Of a DNA stretch of 64,000 bases, positions 42,960 to 52,023 are shown piece by piece; the first letter of the stretch is position 1, and each line of letters begins with the position of its first letter. The notes under the pieces were generated by a model, which made no database searches, was not told where the DNA came from, and saw only the letters and a program-made list of their open reading frames with translations. The stretch comes from CAZHEV01 sp964531335 [NCBI: uncultured bacterium] (GTDB lineage: Bacteria; Eisenbacteria; RBG-16-71-46; CAZHEV01). The translations under genes were made by a program, and so were the position numbers. The stretch is from the NCBI GenBank assembly GCA_964531335.1, contig CAZHEV010000005.1, positions 1-64,000 on the forward strand. The letters are read 5' to 3'.

Positions 42960-44030
42960 ATGGCGGAGAAGATGAAGGCTGTGGTAAAGACCGAACGCGC
43001 CGAGGGCGCGAAGCTCATAGAGGTCGACATGCCGGTGCCGGCCCCGGACGAGGTGCTGGTCAAGGTAAAGGCGACCTCCATCTGCGGCACCGACGTGCAC
43101 ATATACGGATGGGACGAGTGGTCGCAAAGCAGGATCAAGAACATACCCCAGATCCTGGGCCACGAGCTGGCCGGCGAGGTCGTGGAGGTCGGCGGCTCCG
43201 TGACAAAGGCCAAGGCGGGCGACTACGTCTCCGCCGAGACTCACATCCCCTGCGATAACTGCATACAGTGCCTCACCGGACAGCGGCACATCTGCGGCAA
43301 CCTGAAGATTCTGGGCGTCGACTGCGACGGGGCGTTCGCCGAGTACATCGCCGTGCCGGAGACGGTGATCTGGAAAAACGACCGCAGCATCAAACCCCAG
43401 TTCGCTTGCGTCCAGGAGCCGCTGGGCAACGCTGTCTACTGCACGCTGGTGGAGCCCGTGGTGGGCAAGACCGTTCTCATCTTCGGCGACGGCCCCACGG
43501 GGCTCTTCGCGGCGGGCGTCGCCAGTGTCGCCGGAGCGGGTCAGGTGATGATAGTCGGCCGCCATCCCTTCCGCCTGGACATAGCGAAGAAAATGGGCGC
43601 GGACGTCCTGATCCACGGCCACGAAGACGACGTCGAGGCGAAGGTGATGGATCTCACCCGCGGCGTCGGCGTGGACGTGGTGCTGGACATGGCAGGCACC
43701 CAGGTCGCCATAGATCAGGGCTTCAAGCTGGTGAGAAAGGGCGGTCGTTACTCGGCTTTCGGAATAGCGTCCGGCCGTGTCGATTGGGACATAAACAACG
43801 GCGTGGTCTTCAAGGGCGTCACCATATACGGCATCAACGGCCGGCTGATGTACGACACGTGGTACCAGGTGGCCGGCCTCTTGAGTTCCGGTAGGCTGGA
43901 TATATCACCTGTCGTATCGCACATACTGCCGCTGGAGGATTATGAGAAGGGTTTCTCGCTCATGACCACGCGGCCGAAGGTATCGGGGAAGGTAGTGATG
44001 TTCCCCGACAAATCCGAGATTCCCGCCTGA
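42960..44030 (+). CDS. tdh: L-threonine 3-dehydrogenase
   Basis: The product is a 356-aa zinc-dependent medium-chain dehydrogenase. AAAGGAG lies six bases before ATG 42960. Visible features are the catalytic zinc site [17 protein letters not shown] and GHELAG (Cys, His, Glu), the structural zinc cluster [15 protein letters not shown], and an NAD-binding loop ([18 protein letters not shown]) near residue 180. The sequence [10 protein letters not shown] is characteristic of Tdh rather than of other sorbitol or alcohol dehydrogenases. It oxidises threonine to 2-amino-3-ketobutyrate, which the kbl product 37 bases downstream splits into glycine and acetyl-CoA. Length is normal. Confidence 0.97.
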   Translation: MAEKMKAVVKTERAEGAKLIEVDMPVPAPDEVLVKVKATSICGTDVHIYGWDEWSQSRIKNIPQILGHELAGEVVEVGGSVTKAKAGDYVSAETHIPCDNCIQCLTGQRHICGNLKILGVDCDGAFAEYIAVPETVIWKNDRSIKPQFACVQEPLGNAVYCTLVEPVVGKTVLIFGDGPTGLFAAGVASVAGAGQVMIVGRHPFRLDIAKKMGADVLIHGHEDDVEAKVMDLTRGVGVDVVLDMAGTQVAIDQGFKLVRKGGRYSAFGIASGRVDWDINNGVVFKGVTIYGINGRLMYDTWYQVAGLLSSGRLDISPVVSHILPLEDYEKGFSLMTTRPKVSGKVVMFPDKSEIPA

Positions 44031-44067
44031 GTGGAGGATTGCAGGAGAGGAAGAAAAGGAGAGGAAG

Positions 44068-45267
44068 ATGGCAGAAGCTAAGACCCAGACAGAGAAGTAT
44101 CAGTTTATCCACGACGAGCTTGCCAGGCTCAAGGAAGCCGGGCTGTACAATACCGTGCGCACCATCAACAGCCCCCAGGGCGCGTGGATAGTAGTAGACG
44201 GCGAAAAAGTGGTGAACATGTGCTCCAACAACTACCTCGGTTTCGCCAACGATCCACGCCTCGTCAACGCGGCCAGGGACATACTGGACAAGTACGGCAT
44301 CGGGCCGGGCGCGGTCAGAAGCATAGCCGGAACCATGGACTTCCACAACGAGCTGGAGAAGAAGCTGACCGAGTTCAAGGGCTCAGGGGCCACCCTCTCC
44401 CTTCAGTCGGGGCTTGTCGCCAATCAGGCGGTGATTCCTTCTTTGATCGACTCCAAGGAGGACGCCATCTTCACCGACGAGTTGAACCACGCTTCAATTA
44501 TCGACGGCATCCGCCTGACCAAGGCGCAGAGATTCATATACAAGCACAACGACATGTCGGATCTCAAGGCCAGGCTCGAGGAGGGAAAGAACGCCCGTCG
44601 CAAGATGATCATCTCGGACGGCGTCTTCTCAATGGACGGGGACATAGCGCCGCTGGACGAGATAGTCGATCTCGCGGAGCACTACGGCGCCTTCACCATG
44701 GTGGACGACGCCCACGGCGAGGGAGTCCTCGGCAAGGGCGGCAGGGGCATAGCGGATCACTACGAGCTGCACGGCCGCTGCGACATAGAGATCGGCACCC
44801 TCTCCAAGGCCTTCGGAGTGATGGGAGGATTCGTAAGCGGCAGAAAAGAGCTCATAGAGTTCCTGAAGCAGAAGGCGAGGCCCTTCCTCTTCTCCTCCGC
44901 GGCGACCCCTCCCGACGTGGCGGCGTGCATGGCGGCGGTGGACGTGCTGCTCAGCGACGAGACGCCGGTCAAGAAGCTCTGGGATAACGGCCGCTACTTC
45001 AAGGAGAAGATGAAAGGCATGGGCTTCGACACAGGCGTCAGCCAGACGCCCATCACCCCGGTCATGCTCGGCGAGGCGCCCGTGGCTCAGAAGTTCTCGA
45101 AGAGGCTCTTCGAGGAGAAGGTATTCGCAATGGCCATCGGCTTCCCGACGGTGCCGAGGGGCAAGGCCAGGATCAGAGTCATGATATCGGCCGCTCACGA
45201 GACCAAGGACCTGGACTTCACCCTGGAGAAGTTCGAGAAGGTGGGGAAGGAGCTCGGGGTCATATAG
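44068..45267 (+). CDS. kbl: glycine C-acetyltransferase (2-amino-3-ketobutyrate CoA ligase)
   Basis: The product is a 399-aa PLP-dependent enzyme of the alpha-oxoamine synthase family. GGAGAGGAAG lies before ATG 44068. Signatures: [13 protein letters not shown], the [13 protein letters not shown] segment, [15 protein letters not shown], and the PLP lysine in [12 protein letters not shown] near residue 245. The order tdh-kbl and the residue patterns identify it rather than serine palmitoyltransferase or ALA synthase. It cleaves 2-amino-3-ketobutyrate with CoA into glycine and acetyl-CoA. Together with tdh it forms a complete threonine-to-glycine route. Confidence 0.96.
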   Translation: MAEAKTQTEKYQFIHDELARLKEAGLYNTVRTINSPQGAWIVVDGEKVVNMCSNNYLGFANDPRLVNAARDILDKYGIGPGAVRSIAGTMDFHNELEKKLTEFKGSGATLSLQSGLVANQAVIPSLIDSKEDAIFTDELNHASIIDGIRLTKAQRFIYKHNDMSDLKARLEEGKNARRKMIISDGVFSMDGDIAPLDEIVDLAEHYGAFTMVDDAHGEGVLGKGGRGIADHYELHGRCDIEIGTLSKAFGVMGGFVSGRKELIEFLKQKARPFLFSSAATPPDVAACMAAVDVLLSDETPVKKLWDNGRYFKEKMKGMGFDTGVSQTPITPVMLGEAPVAQKFSKRLFEEKVFAMAIGFPTVPRGKARIRVMISAAHETKDLDFTLEKFEKVGKELGVI

Positions 45268-45289
45268 GGCCTCCCGGAGGTAAGCTGGA

Positions 45290-45406
45290 ATGAGCTTACG
45301 GTCGACTCTCGTCGCCCCGGCGGCGAGCCTTCTTCTCACGTCCGCCGCCGGCCCCGCCGCGGCGGGCGTCGTCCGGCAGGCCAAGGAAGAAAAGAAAGGG
45401 TCGTGA
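45290..45406 (+). CDS. 38-aa small exported peptide
   Basis: The ORF has GGAGGTAAG eight bases before ATG 45290 and ends TGA at 45404-45406, just before the GTG start of the barrel gene. The peptide is one signal-like segment, with a hydrophobic core around LVAPAASLLLTSAAGPAAAG, followed by a short charged tail rich in Lys and Glu (KEEKKGS). It could be a membrane microprotein or a leader that couples translation to the next gene. No family is recognised. The good SD is the main argument; the Ala-rich composition also occurs by chance in GC-rich DNA. Confidence 0.45.
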   Translation: MSLRSTLVAPAASLLLTSAAGPAAAGVVRQAKEEKKGS

Positions 45407-45410
45407 TCCA

Positions 45411-46010
45411 GTGCTTGGGAAGCCGCGCCTTACGGCCGCCGTCGCACTCTTCGCCGTCGCCCTGGCCGCCCTGTCCGCGGCCCGGGCGCAGGCCCGGGTA
45501 ACGGCGTTCTCCGGGTCGTACAGCTTTTTCGAGTCGGACCTCTACGAGTGGCCGTCCGATCTCTTCGGCGTAAACGGTTATGTCGCGCCCTTCGGCCGAA
45601 ACCTCTATCTGGTCCCCGGCGCCGCCGCGGCGCGCGACTCAGACGACGATTTAACCTCAGCCGGTTTTTCCCTCAACCTTCACTACATGCTCCCCGCGGG
45701 GGACAGGTTCATTCCCTTTCTGGAGGCCGGCCTCGTCGGCGCCGTATTCCGCTTGGACGTCCTGGACCGGACGGGAGCCGGGCCGGAGCCGTCCAAGGAC
45801 AGGACCACATATCTCAGGGGAGGATTCCAGGTCGGAGCCGGGGTGGACATCGCGATCGGCGGCAGCTGGTCGGTGGTGGCGGCCCTCAGGAGCGTGCGTC
45901 TCGGCGAGGTCGAGACCGAGCGGGTGCTGCGGGAAGGACGCGTAGTGGGTATAGAGGAGAACCCCTCGTACTGGGAGCTCCCCCGCCTCGCCATAGTCTA
46001 CTGGTACTGA
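45411..46010 (+). CDS. small outer-membrane beta-barrel protein
   Basis: The product is 199 aa from GTG 45411; the SD is weak, so reinitiation from the 38-codon ORF ending 4 bases upstream is likely. A signal peptide (TAAVALFAVALAALSAARAQA) is followed by alternating strands with periodic aromatic residues (FSGSYSFFESDLYEW, LNLHYMLPAGDRFIPFLEAG, RGGFQVGAGVDIAIGGSWSV) and a terminal IVYWY, the pattern of eight-stranded OmpW/OmpA-like barrels. Function is unknown, possibly a minor porin or lipid-binding protein. The stop is 33 bases before the nitroreductase gene. Confidence 0.75.
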   Translation: MLGKPRLTAAVALFAVALAALSAARAQARVTAFSGSYSFFESDLYEWPSDLFGVNGYVAPFGRNLYLVPGAAAARDSDDDLTSAGFSLNLHYMLPAGDRFIPFLEAGLVGAVFRLDVLDRTGAGPEPSKDRTTYLRGGFQVGAGVDIAIGGSWSVVAALRSVRLGEVETERVLREGRVVGIEENPSYWELPRLAIVYWY

Positions 46011-46043
46011 CCCCGACGGCCTCGAAGCCCGGGAGGAGCGGGA

Positions 46044-46613
46044 ATGTTGAAGGATCTCATAGTCAAGAACAGAAGCTACAGGCGCTTCCATCAAGACAGG
46101 CATATCGCCGTGGAGACCCTGAGGGAGCTCGTCGACCTGGCCAGGCTTTCGGCCTCCGCGGCCAACCGCCAGACGCTGAAGTACGTACTCTCCAGCGACC
46201 CGGAGCTGAACGCCCGGATATTCGATACCCTGGCGTGGGCCGGGTACCTGAAGGACTGGTCCGGACCGGCCGAAGGCGAGAGACCATCCGCTTACATCGT
46301 TATGTTGCACGATACGAAGATAAGCAAAGACCTCGACTGCGATCACGGGATCGCCGCTCAGAGCATCCTGCTGGGCGCGGCGGAGAGAGGCCTCGGCGGG
46401 TGCATGCTGGGCTCGGTGAAGAGAAAGAATCTCAAGAAGGCGCTGGATATTCCCGGGCGCTACGAGATCCCTCTCGTGATCGCGCTCGGGGTGCCGAACG
46501 AGAGGGTGGTGCTGGAGGAGCTGGGCGATGACGGGAGCATCAAGTACTGGCGCGACGAGGAGGGCACCCACCACGTCCCCAAGAGATCGCTCGACGAGAT
46601 AATATTGGATTAG
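46044..46613 (+). CDS. nitroreductase-family oxidoreductase
   Basis: The product is 189 aa. GGAGG lies seven bases before ATG 46044. It shows the usual FMN-dependent nitroreductase features: NRSYRRFHQD near the N-terminus (FMN phosphate contact), LARLSASAANRQTLKYVL, DHGIAAQSILLGAAERGLGG (the helix over the flavin) and the C-terminal ALGVPNERVV. It is one of the short members. Typical substrates are nitro compounds, quinones or flavins with NAD(P)H, but physiological substrates are rarely known. It sits between an outer-membrane protein gene and the dCMP deaminase gene without an obvious pathway link. Confidence 0.88.
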   Translation: MLKDLIVKNRSYRRFHQDRHIAVETLRELVDLARLSASAANRQTLKYVLSSDPELNARIFDTLAWAGYLKDWSGPAEGERPSAYIVMLHDTKISKDLDCDHGIAAQSILLGAAERGLGGCMLGSVKRKNLKKALDIPGRYEIPLVIALGVPNERVVLEELGDDGSIKYWRDEEGTHHVPKRSLDEIILD

Positions 46614-46701
46614 ACCACGGACATTGGATCGCGCCGGAGCGTGCGCGCTGTCGGCCCGCTCGAGTCTTGGTCGGCCCGGCGCGGAGAACGAGAGCACAGA
46701 C

Positions 46702-47259
46702 ATGTCGGACGAAAAACCCATCCCGAGAAGGCCTGACAAGCACGAGCATTACTTGAACAGGGCGAAGGTCGCCGCGGAGCGCGGGACCTGCCTGCGAAGG
46801 CGCGTCGGCGCCGTGATAGTGAAGGACGACGTCGAGGTTAGCTCCGGGTACGTGGGCGCGCCCAGGGGGACCGAGAACTGCTGCGATCTGAGAGAGTGTC
46901 TCAGGATAGAGGCGGGGATCCCGTCGGGCCGGCACTACGAGCTCTGCAGGAGCGTGCACGCCGAGCAGAATGCGATCGTGAACGCCGCCAGAAGCGGGAT
47001 AAGCGTGATAGGCGGCGAGATGTACATATCAAGCGAGAAGATAGACGGGGCGTACAGGCAGGAGGACCTGGACCACCCGAAGATCTACGGGCCCTGCATG
47101 ATCTGCAAGAAGGAGATCATAAACGCGGGGCTGGTGTCCGTCCACATGAGGGAGGAGGGCATCGGCACGAAGAGCTACTCGATTGAAGAGCTCAAGGCAA
47201 TGCTGGACGGCGAGGAGAAAAAGCAGGCCGCAGAGTTCGCGCGATCGAGAGAGGAATAA
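46702..47259 (+). CDS. dCMP deaminase (ComEB-like)
   Basis: The product is 185 aa from ATG 46702; the ORF could start earlier at 46624, but that stretch has no SD and no family similarity. The zinc site is complete: HAEQNAIVNAARSG (His and catalytic Glu) and GPCMICKKEIINAG (PCxxC). Two extra Cys near residue 55 (GTENCCDLRECLR) belong to the deoxycytidylate deaminase type found in B. subtilis ComEB and T4, which often bind a second zinc. It produces dUMP for thymidylate synthesis. The C-terminal helix is charged (DGEEKKQAAEFARSREE). Confidence 0.9.
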   Translation: MSDEKPIPRRPDKHEHYLNRAKVAAERGTCLRRRVGAVIVKDDVEVSSGYVGAPRGTENCCDLRECLRIEAGIPSGRHYELCRSVHAEQNAIVNAARSGISVIGGEMYISSEKIDGAYRQEDLDHPKIYGPCMICKKEIINAGLVSVHMREEGIGTKSYSIEELKAMLDGEEKKQAAEFARSREE

Positions 47260-47291
47260 GCGCCGATCCCCGCCCCGTCCCGGCGAACCGG

Positions 47292-49085
47292 ATGACAATA
47301 TCTAGAAGACAGATACTCCGCCTGTGCTTTCTTCTTTTCGCGCTGCCGGCCGCGATCGCTGTAGCGTGTAACGGCGCCGACTCCGATGGCGCCGCGAAGA
47401 GATCTCGACCCCCCGCTCGATCGACCGTCGCGACCGCCCTGGGCCCCGATTGGCGGTTCGCCGAGCCCGCTCAGCCAGCCATATCGTCGGGAGGCATGGT
47501 GGCGACCGACGCCGCCCTCGCCACAAAGGTGGGAAGCGACGCGCTCTTCGCCGGGGGAAACGCCGTGGACGCGGCGGTGGCGACGGCCTTCGCGCTGGCG
47601 GTCGTCCATCCGAGGGCGGGCAACATCGGAGGCGGCGGTTTCGCCGTGGTCCGGATGGCGGACGGCGAGGTCGCGGCTCTCGACTTCCGAGAGCGCGCTC
47701 CGCTTGCCGCATCGCGCGACATGTACCTGGACGAGAGCGGAGAGGTAAGCCGCGAGTCCGTCACGGGGCGCCTCGCCGCCGGCACGCCCGGATCGGTCGC
47801 CGGACTCTGGGAGCTGCATCAAAGATACGGCACTCTTTACTGGAACCATCTTCTGATCCCGGCCGTCCGGCTGGCCGAGGAAGGGTTCGAGGCGGACACG
47901 AGCTTCTGCGAGGCCATAAGAGACGAGGCGGACAGGCTGGCCCGCTTCCCGGCCTCCGCCGATCTCTTCCTTCCCGGCGGACGCCCGGTCGAGCCCGGCT
48001 CCGTGTGGCGCAACCCCGACCTGGCCGCGGTCCTTCGACGCATCTCCGCCGAAGGTCCCGCCGGCTTCTACGAGGGCGAGACCGCCGATCTCATAGTCGG
48101 CGATATGAAGAAGGGCGGAGGGCTGATATCGCACGAGGACTTGAGAAGCTACGAGGCCGTCTGGCGCGAGCCCATCCGCTTCGACTACAGGGGCTGCGAA
48201 GTTATCTCCATGCCGCCGCCGTCCTCGGGCGGGCTGACTCTCGCCCTGATCGCCGGCATCCTCGAAGGCTATGACCTCGGCGCGATGGGATGGCACTCCC
48301 CCGAAGCGCTTCACCTGACGATCGAGGCCATGCGGCGCGCGTTCGCATATCGAAACCACTATCTCGGAGATCCGGACTTCGTGGAGATACCCCATGAGGT
48401 CTTTCTATCCGAGGAGAGCGCCTCGCGACTCAGGGGCGGCATATCCCTCGACCGGGCGAGCCCCTCGTCGGACATATCGCCGGGTACCGGCGGCGCGCCG
48501 GAGGCCGCGCACACCACGCACTTTTCCGTGGTGGACGCCGTCGGAAACGCCGTGGCGCTGACGACGACCATCAACCTGAGCTTCGGCTCGGCGGTCACGG
48601 TCGAGGGGGCGGGGTTTCTTCTGAACAACGAGATGGACGACTTCGCCGCGAAGCCCGGCACGCCCAACGCGTTCGGGCTGGTCCAGGGCGAGGCGAACGC
48701 CATAGCGCCCGGCAAGAGAATGCTCTCCTCCATGACCCCGGCCATAGCCACCAGGGACGGGCGGACGGTCGCCGTCACCGGCGCGAGCGGCGGCCCGAGG
48801 ATAATTACCGGGGTGTTCCAGGTTCTGTCGAACGTCATCGACTACGGTCTCGGCATAGCCGAGGCCGTAAGCGCGCCGCGCGTTCATCACCAGCATCTTC
48901 CCGACAGGGTCTACTACGAGAAAGGCGGGCTAACGGGCTCGCAGATTTCGGCGCTGGAGGAAATGGGGCATGAGGTGGCGCCCAGAAGCGGGTGGATCGC
49001 CGCCGCCGCGTCGGTTCTAAAGGTGGGCGTGTACTGGACCGGCGCGCCCGACCCGAGGCTGGGTGGCGCGGCGGGCGGACCGTAG
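47292..49085 (+). CDS. ggt: gamma-glutamyltransferase
   Basis: The product is a 597-aa exported enzyme. The N-terminus has a twin-Arg (SRRQILRLCFLLFALPA) and a lipobox-like AVAC near residue 26. The mature part shows GGMVATDAALATKVG, GNIGGGGFAVVRM, DFRERAP and TGRLAAGTPGSVAGL of the large subunit. The autocleavage site is AAHTTHFSVVD, with Thr408 as the likely nucleophile and new N-terminus of the small subunit; TINLSFGSAVTVEGAGFLLN and LSSMTPAI follow. It transfers the glutamyl group of glutathione or hydrolyses it in the periplasm. The start codon is ATG 47292 without a strong SD. It is a complete, apparently active enzyme. Confidence 0.94.
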   Translation: MTISRRQILRLCFLLFALPAAIAVACNGADSDGAAKRSRPPARSTVATALGPDWRFAEPAQPAISSGGMVATDAALATKVGSDALFAGGNAVDAAVATAFALAVVHPRAGNIGGGGFAVVRMADGEVAALDFRERAPLAASRDMYLDESGEVSRESVTGRLAAGTPGSVAGLWELHQRYGTLYWNHLLIPAVRLAEEGFEADTSFCEAIRDEADRLARFPASADLFLPGGRPVEPGSVWRNPDLAAVLRRISAEGPAGFYEGETADLIVGDMKKGGGLISHEDLRSYEAVWREPIRFDYRGCEVISMPPPSSGGLTLALIAGILEGYDLGAMGWHSPEALHLTIEAMRRAFAYRNHYLGDPDFVEIPHEVFLSEESASRLRGGISLDRASPSSDISPGTGGAPEAAHTTHFSVVDAVGNAVALTTTINLSFGSAVTVEGAGFLLNNEMDDFAAKPGTPNAFGLVQGEANAIAPGKRMLSSMTPAIATRDGRTVAVTGASGGPRIITGVFQVLSNVIDYGLGIAEAVSAPRVHHQHLPDRVYYEKGGLTGSQISALEEMGHEVAPRSGWIAAAASVLKVGVYWTGAPDPRLGGAAGGP

Positions 49086-49130
49086 TGCCCGAAAGCCGCC
49101 GGGAACGGCCCGGCCCTCCGGGTCCTTGAG

Positions 49131-49940
49131 CTATTTCTTACGCCCTTTGCCGCCGGACCTGCCCTTTCCGCCGATCTTCTTCCTTTCCGCCGAAGCTCCG
49201 GCCAGGGCCTTCAGCTTGGCCCTCCTGCCAGGGCGGGCCGCCTTCCGGCCCTTCTGGGCCTCCTCCTCGGATACGGGGCGGTGTCTCAAGATCTCCTGGA
49301 CCACCTCTTGAGGGTCGTCCGTTATGGTGAAAAGGTCCAGGTCCTTGTGATCAATCTTGCCCTCGTGCGCAACGACCAGGCGCAGCCAGTCGACCAGGCC
49401 CTTCCAGTAGTCGCTTCCGACCAGGATGACCGGGAACGGCTTGATCCGCCTGGTCTGAATCAAGGTGAGCGACTCGAACATCTCGTCCAGCGTGCCGAAA
49501 CCGCCCGGCATGATGACGAACGCCTCCGCGTATTTAACGAACATTACCTTCCTGGAGAAGAAGTACCTGAAATCTATCAGCGTGGTGGCGTACTTGTTCG
49601 GTTTCTCCTCCAGGGGAAGCTCTATGTTGAGCCCCACGGAGACGCCTCTGTTGGCGACGGCCCCCTTGTTCGCCGCCTCCATGATTCCCCGGCCGCCTCC
49701 CGTCATCACGGTGTAGCCGGCCTCCGCAAGAAGCTCGGCGATTCTCTCGGCGATCTTGTAGTATCGCCCCCGCGACCTCGTGCGCGCGGAGCCGAATATG
49801 CTCACCGCCGGCGGCAGGCGGCCCAGGGTCTCGAAGCCCTCCACGAACTCGGCCATTATCCGCCACATGCGCCAGCTATCCTCGGCGTTGATCGCATCTA
49901 CGATGAACTGGCGCTCCCGCCTGTCGTTGTTTGCCGTCAC
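49131..49940 (-). CDS. LOG-family Rossmann protein (TIGR00730-like)
   Basis: The product is 269 aa. ATG 49940 overlaps the hisS stop by 4 bases. The LOG signature PGGFGTLDEMFE lies near residues 145-156, and the phosphate-binding GGGRGIMEAANKGA near 80. The family cuts the ribose-nucleobase bond of nucleoside 5'-monophosphates, producing cytokinin-like bases or clearing nucleotides. The first 30 residues form a helical lead-in, and the last 38 are very Lys/Arg/Gly-rich (KARRPGRR-type tail), an unusual basic extension that could bind RNA. Coupling to hisS is notable because both enzymes work on nucleotides. Confidence 0.9.
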   Translation of the reverse strand: MTANNDRRERQFIVDAINAEDSWRMWRIMAEFVEGFETLGRLPPAVSIFGSARTRSRGRYYKIAERIAELLAEAGYTVMTGGGRGIMEAANKGAVANRGVSVGLNIELPLEEKPNKYATTLIDFRYFFSRKVMFVKYAEAFVIMPGGFGTLDEMFESLTLIQTRRIKPFPVILVGSDYWKGLVDWLRLVVAHEGKIDHKDLDLFTITDDPQEVVQEILRHRPVSEEEAQKGRKAARPGRRAKLKALAGASAERKKIGGKGRSGGKGRKK

Positions 49941-51340
49941 TCACTCTCTCCTTTCGGCGTACGCCGGGAAACAGCTCGTAAATCACGCGGCGAAGGGAGC
50001 CGGCTCTTCTCCCGCTCGAGCTCGGAGGCCAGCGCCGCCGCCACGCCCGCCCGCTCCACCTGTCTCTGATCCCTGCGGGCCATGTCCTTCAGGCCGACTA
50101 TGCCCGCGGCAAGCTCGTCGGGGCCGAGTATCACGACCCAGGGAATACCCTTGGAGCCCGCGTAGGCAAGCTGCTCCCTGAGAGCGGCGCCCGGCCTCAG
50201 GTTTACCTCACAGTTTATGCCGGAAGAGCGTATCTCCCGCGAGACGGCGAGCGCCTCGGCCTGGAGCGAGGCGTCCTGCGCCGCCACCAGCGCTCGCACG
50301 CGCGACGGCGGGCTGGGAAGCATCCCCAGGTCCTCCATCGCCGTCAGTATCCGCTCCAGCCCTATGGTCCCGCCCGTCGCGGGGATCTCCCTTCCCGCGA
50401 ACCGGCCTATCAGCCGGTCGTACCTTCCGCCCCCGGTCAGGCTCCCTATCCTGGGCTCGTCCACGACGGACTCGTAGATCAAGCCCGTGTAGTAGTCCAG
50501 CCCCCTCGCCAGGCAAGGGTCGAATGAGACCGCTTCCGGCGGCACGCCGAGAGGCCCGAGGCACTCCAGGAACTCCTTGATGTCCCGAAGCGCCGCTCTT
50601 GCGTCCTCGATCGACCCCAGCGCTTTCTCCACGGCCGCGATCTTCTCCTCGTTGTCTCCGGCCGTCTCGAGAAGAGAGACTATCTTAGCGCAAGGTCTTC
50701 CGGTGATACCTCTTTTCTCGAGCTCATCGCGGACCCCGTCGAGACCTATCCGCTCGAGCTTGTCGATCGCGATGCAGAGATCGACGGCCTTCGAGGTCGG
50801 GGTGCCCGAGTACTCCGCCATGGCCCTGAGCAGCAGCCTGTGGTTGACCCTGATCCTGAATTGCTTGAAGCCGAGACAGGTGAGAGTGTCGTTCACTATG
50901 GCCGCGATCTCGGCGTCGGCCGTGACAGACGCTATTCCCACCACGTCCACGTCGCACTGGTAGAACTCCCGGTACCGGGCCTTCTGGGGGCGCTCCGCCC
51001 TCCAGACCGGCTGGATTTGATATCTCTTGAACGGGAACTTTATCTCCGGATGGCCGGCCACAACCCGCGCGAGGGGCACCGTCAGGTCGTAGCGAAGCCC
51101 GAGATCCGCCGCCTTGTCGCTTCCGCCGCGGGGCTGGAGCTTGAAGATCAACCTGTCGCCTTCCTCACCGTACTTGCCGGTCAGCACCTCCAGCCGCTCT
51201 ATGGCCGGTGTCTCCAGCGGCTCGTATCCGTACGCCTCGAACACCCCGACGATCTTGTCTATGACGGCACGCCGCGGGGCCATCTGGGACGGCATCAGGT
51301 CCCTGGTGCCCCTCGCGGCGCGTGATTCCATCTTTCCCAT
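49937..51340 (-). CDS. hisS: histidyl-tRNA synthetase
   Basis: The product is a 467-aa class II synthetase. ATG 51340 has GGGAG five bases upstream. Class II motifs and His-specific signatures are present: RGTRDLMP, GLRYDLTVPLARV, motif 2 in VWRAERPQKARYREFYQCDV, the histidine loop LARGLDYYTGLIYES, GGGRYDRLIG, and motif 3 GGTIGLERIL. An anticodon-binding domain follows (about 350-440, ending IVGLKDMARRDQRQ). It charges tRNA-His. The C-terminal residues RLPSPRDLRAVSRRTPKGES form a short basic tail. A -10-like TATGAT at 51430-51435 on the minus strand may drive it, but no -35 fits well. Confidence 0.97.
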   Translation of the reverse strand: MGKMESRAARGTRDLMPSQMAPRRAVIDKIVGVFEAYGYEPLETPAIERLEVLTGKYGEEGDRLIFKLQPRGGSDKAADLGLRYDLTVPLARVVAGHPEIKFPFKRYQIQPVWRAERPQKARYREFYQCDVDVVGIASVTADAEIAAIVNDTLTCLGFKQFRIRVNHRLLLRAMAEYSGTPTSKAVDLCIAIDKLERIGLDGVRDELEKRGITGRPCAKIVSLLETAGDNEEKIAAVEKALGSIEDARAALRDIKEFLECLGPLGVPPEAVSFDPCLARGLDYYTGLIYESVVDEPRIGSLTGGGRYDRLIGRFAGREIPATGGTIGLERILTAMEDLGMLPSPPSRVRALVAAQDASLQAEALAVSREIRSSGINCEVNLRPGAALREQLAYAGSKGIPWVVILGPDELAAGIVGLKDMARRDQRQVERAGVAAALASELEREKSRLPSPRDLRAVSRRTPKGESE

Positions 51341-51466
51341 CTAATCTCCCGTCCTGTGCGTCGGCGAGACCCGCGCCCTCCAGTCTCCCTGCGGCGGGGC
51401 GCCGTCGCGAAGACGCCTCCGCCGGACTCATCATATCGCGAGGGCGACGAGCTCGATTGCGTCTAA

Positions 51467-52018
51467 TCAAACGATCGGCTTGCCGCCGCCCAGCACATCG
51501 TTCAGCGCATCGCGAAAGTACGAGGTTCCGAGGGCCGTGTTTTCACCCGCCCTTTTCTTGTAGAACTCCCAGGCCTCGACGATCTCCGTGGCCATTGAGG
51601 AGAGCAGCCGCCCGCCGGCGATGCTCCGCTCGACCTTGTCACGGTTATAGAGCAGCATATCGGACGCGACGAGCCTGGCCAACCGCTCCGGGGCCAGCCC
51701 CCGGGTTACCGCGGGCAGGCCCTTGGCCGGAGCGCCCCCGCGCTCCGCCGAAGGCGCGGCCGGAGCGCGTTGCTCCGGAGCGCCGTCACGCTCCTTCCCG
51801 TCGCCGTCCGAAGCCTCCCTCGGGCGGCCCATCGGCTTTCGACCCTGCTTATGCGTCTTTCCCCGGCTGCCCTTGTCCGCTCTCGAGTCCAGGCGCGCCG
51901 GGACGGTGCCTCCCACCTTGGCCCCGCATCGCGAGCACCTCGCCGTCAATCTGGCGGAAGGGATCATCACGTCGGCCACCTCGGTGACGTTTCCGCAATT
52001 GGGACAGGTAAGCAACAT
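51467..52018 (-). CDS. zinc-ribbon protein with C-terminal helical domain
   Basis: The product is 183 aa from ATG 52018 (MLLTCPNCG), chosen because GGGGTGA lies 5 bases upstream; a GTG at 52027 overlapping the recG stop is the alternative. Two CxxC pairs (CPNCGN and CSRCGA) form an N-terminal zinc ribbon like those of MJ0042-type proteins. A long Lys/Arg/Pro-rich, probably disordered stretch (about 50-110) joins it to a conserved-looking alpha-helical domain, LARLVASDMLLYNRDKVERS then MATEIVEAWEFYKKR. Such proteins are seen in several phyla with no known function. It is the last gene after recG. Confidence 0.75.
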   Translation of the reverse strand: MLLTCPNCGNVTEVADVMIPSARLTARCSRCGAKVGGTVPARLDSRADKGSRGKTHKQGRKPMGRPREASDGDGKERDGAPEQRAPAAPSAERGGAPAKGLPAVTRGLAPERLARLVASDMLLYNRDKVERSIAGGRLLSSMATEIVEAWEFYKKRAGENTALGTSYFRDALNDVLGGGKPIV

Positions 52019-52023
52019 ATCGG

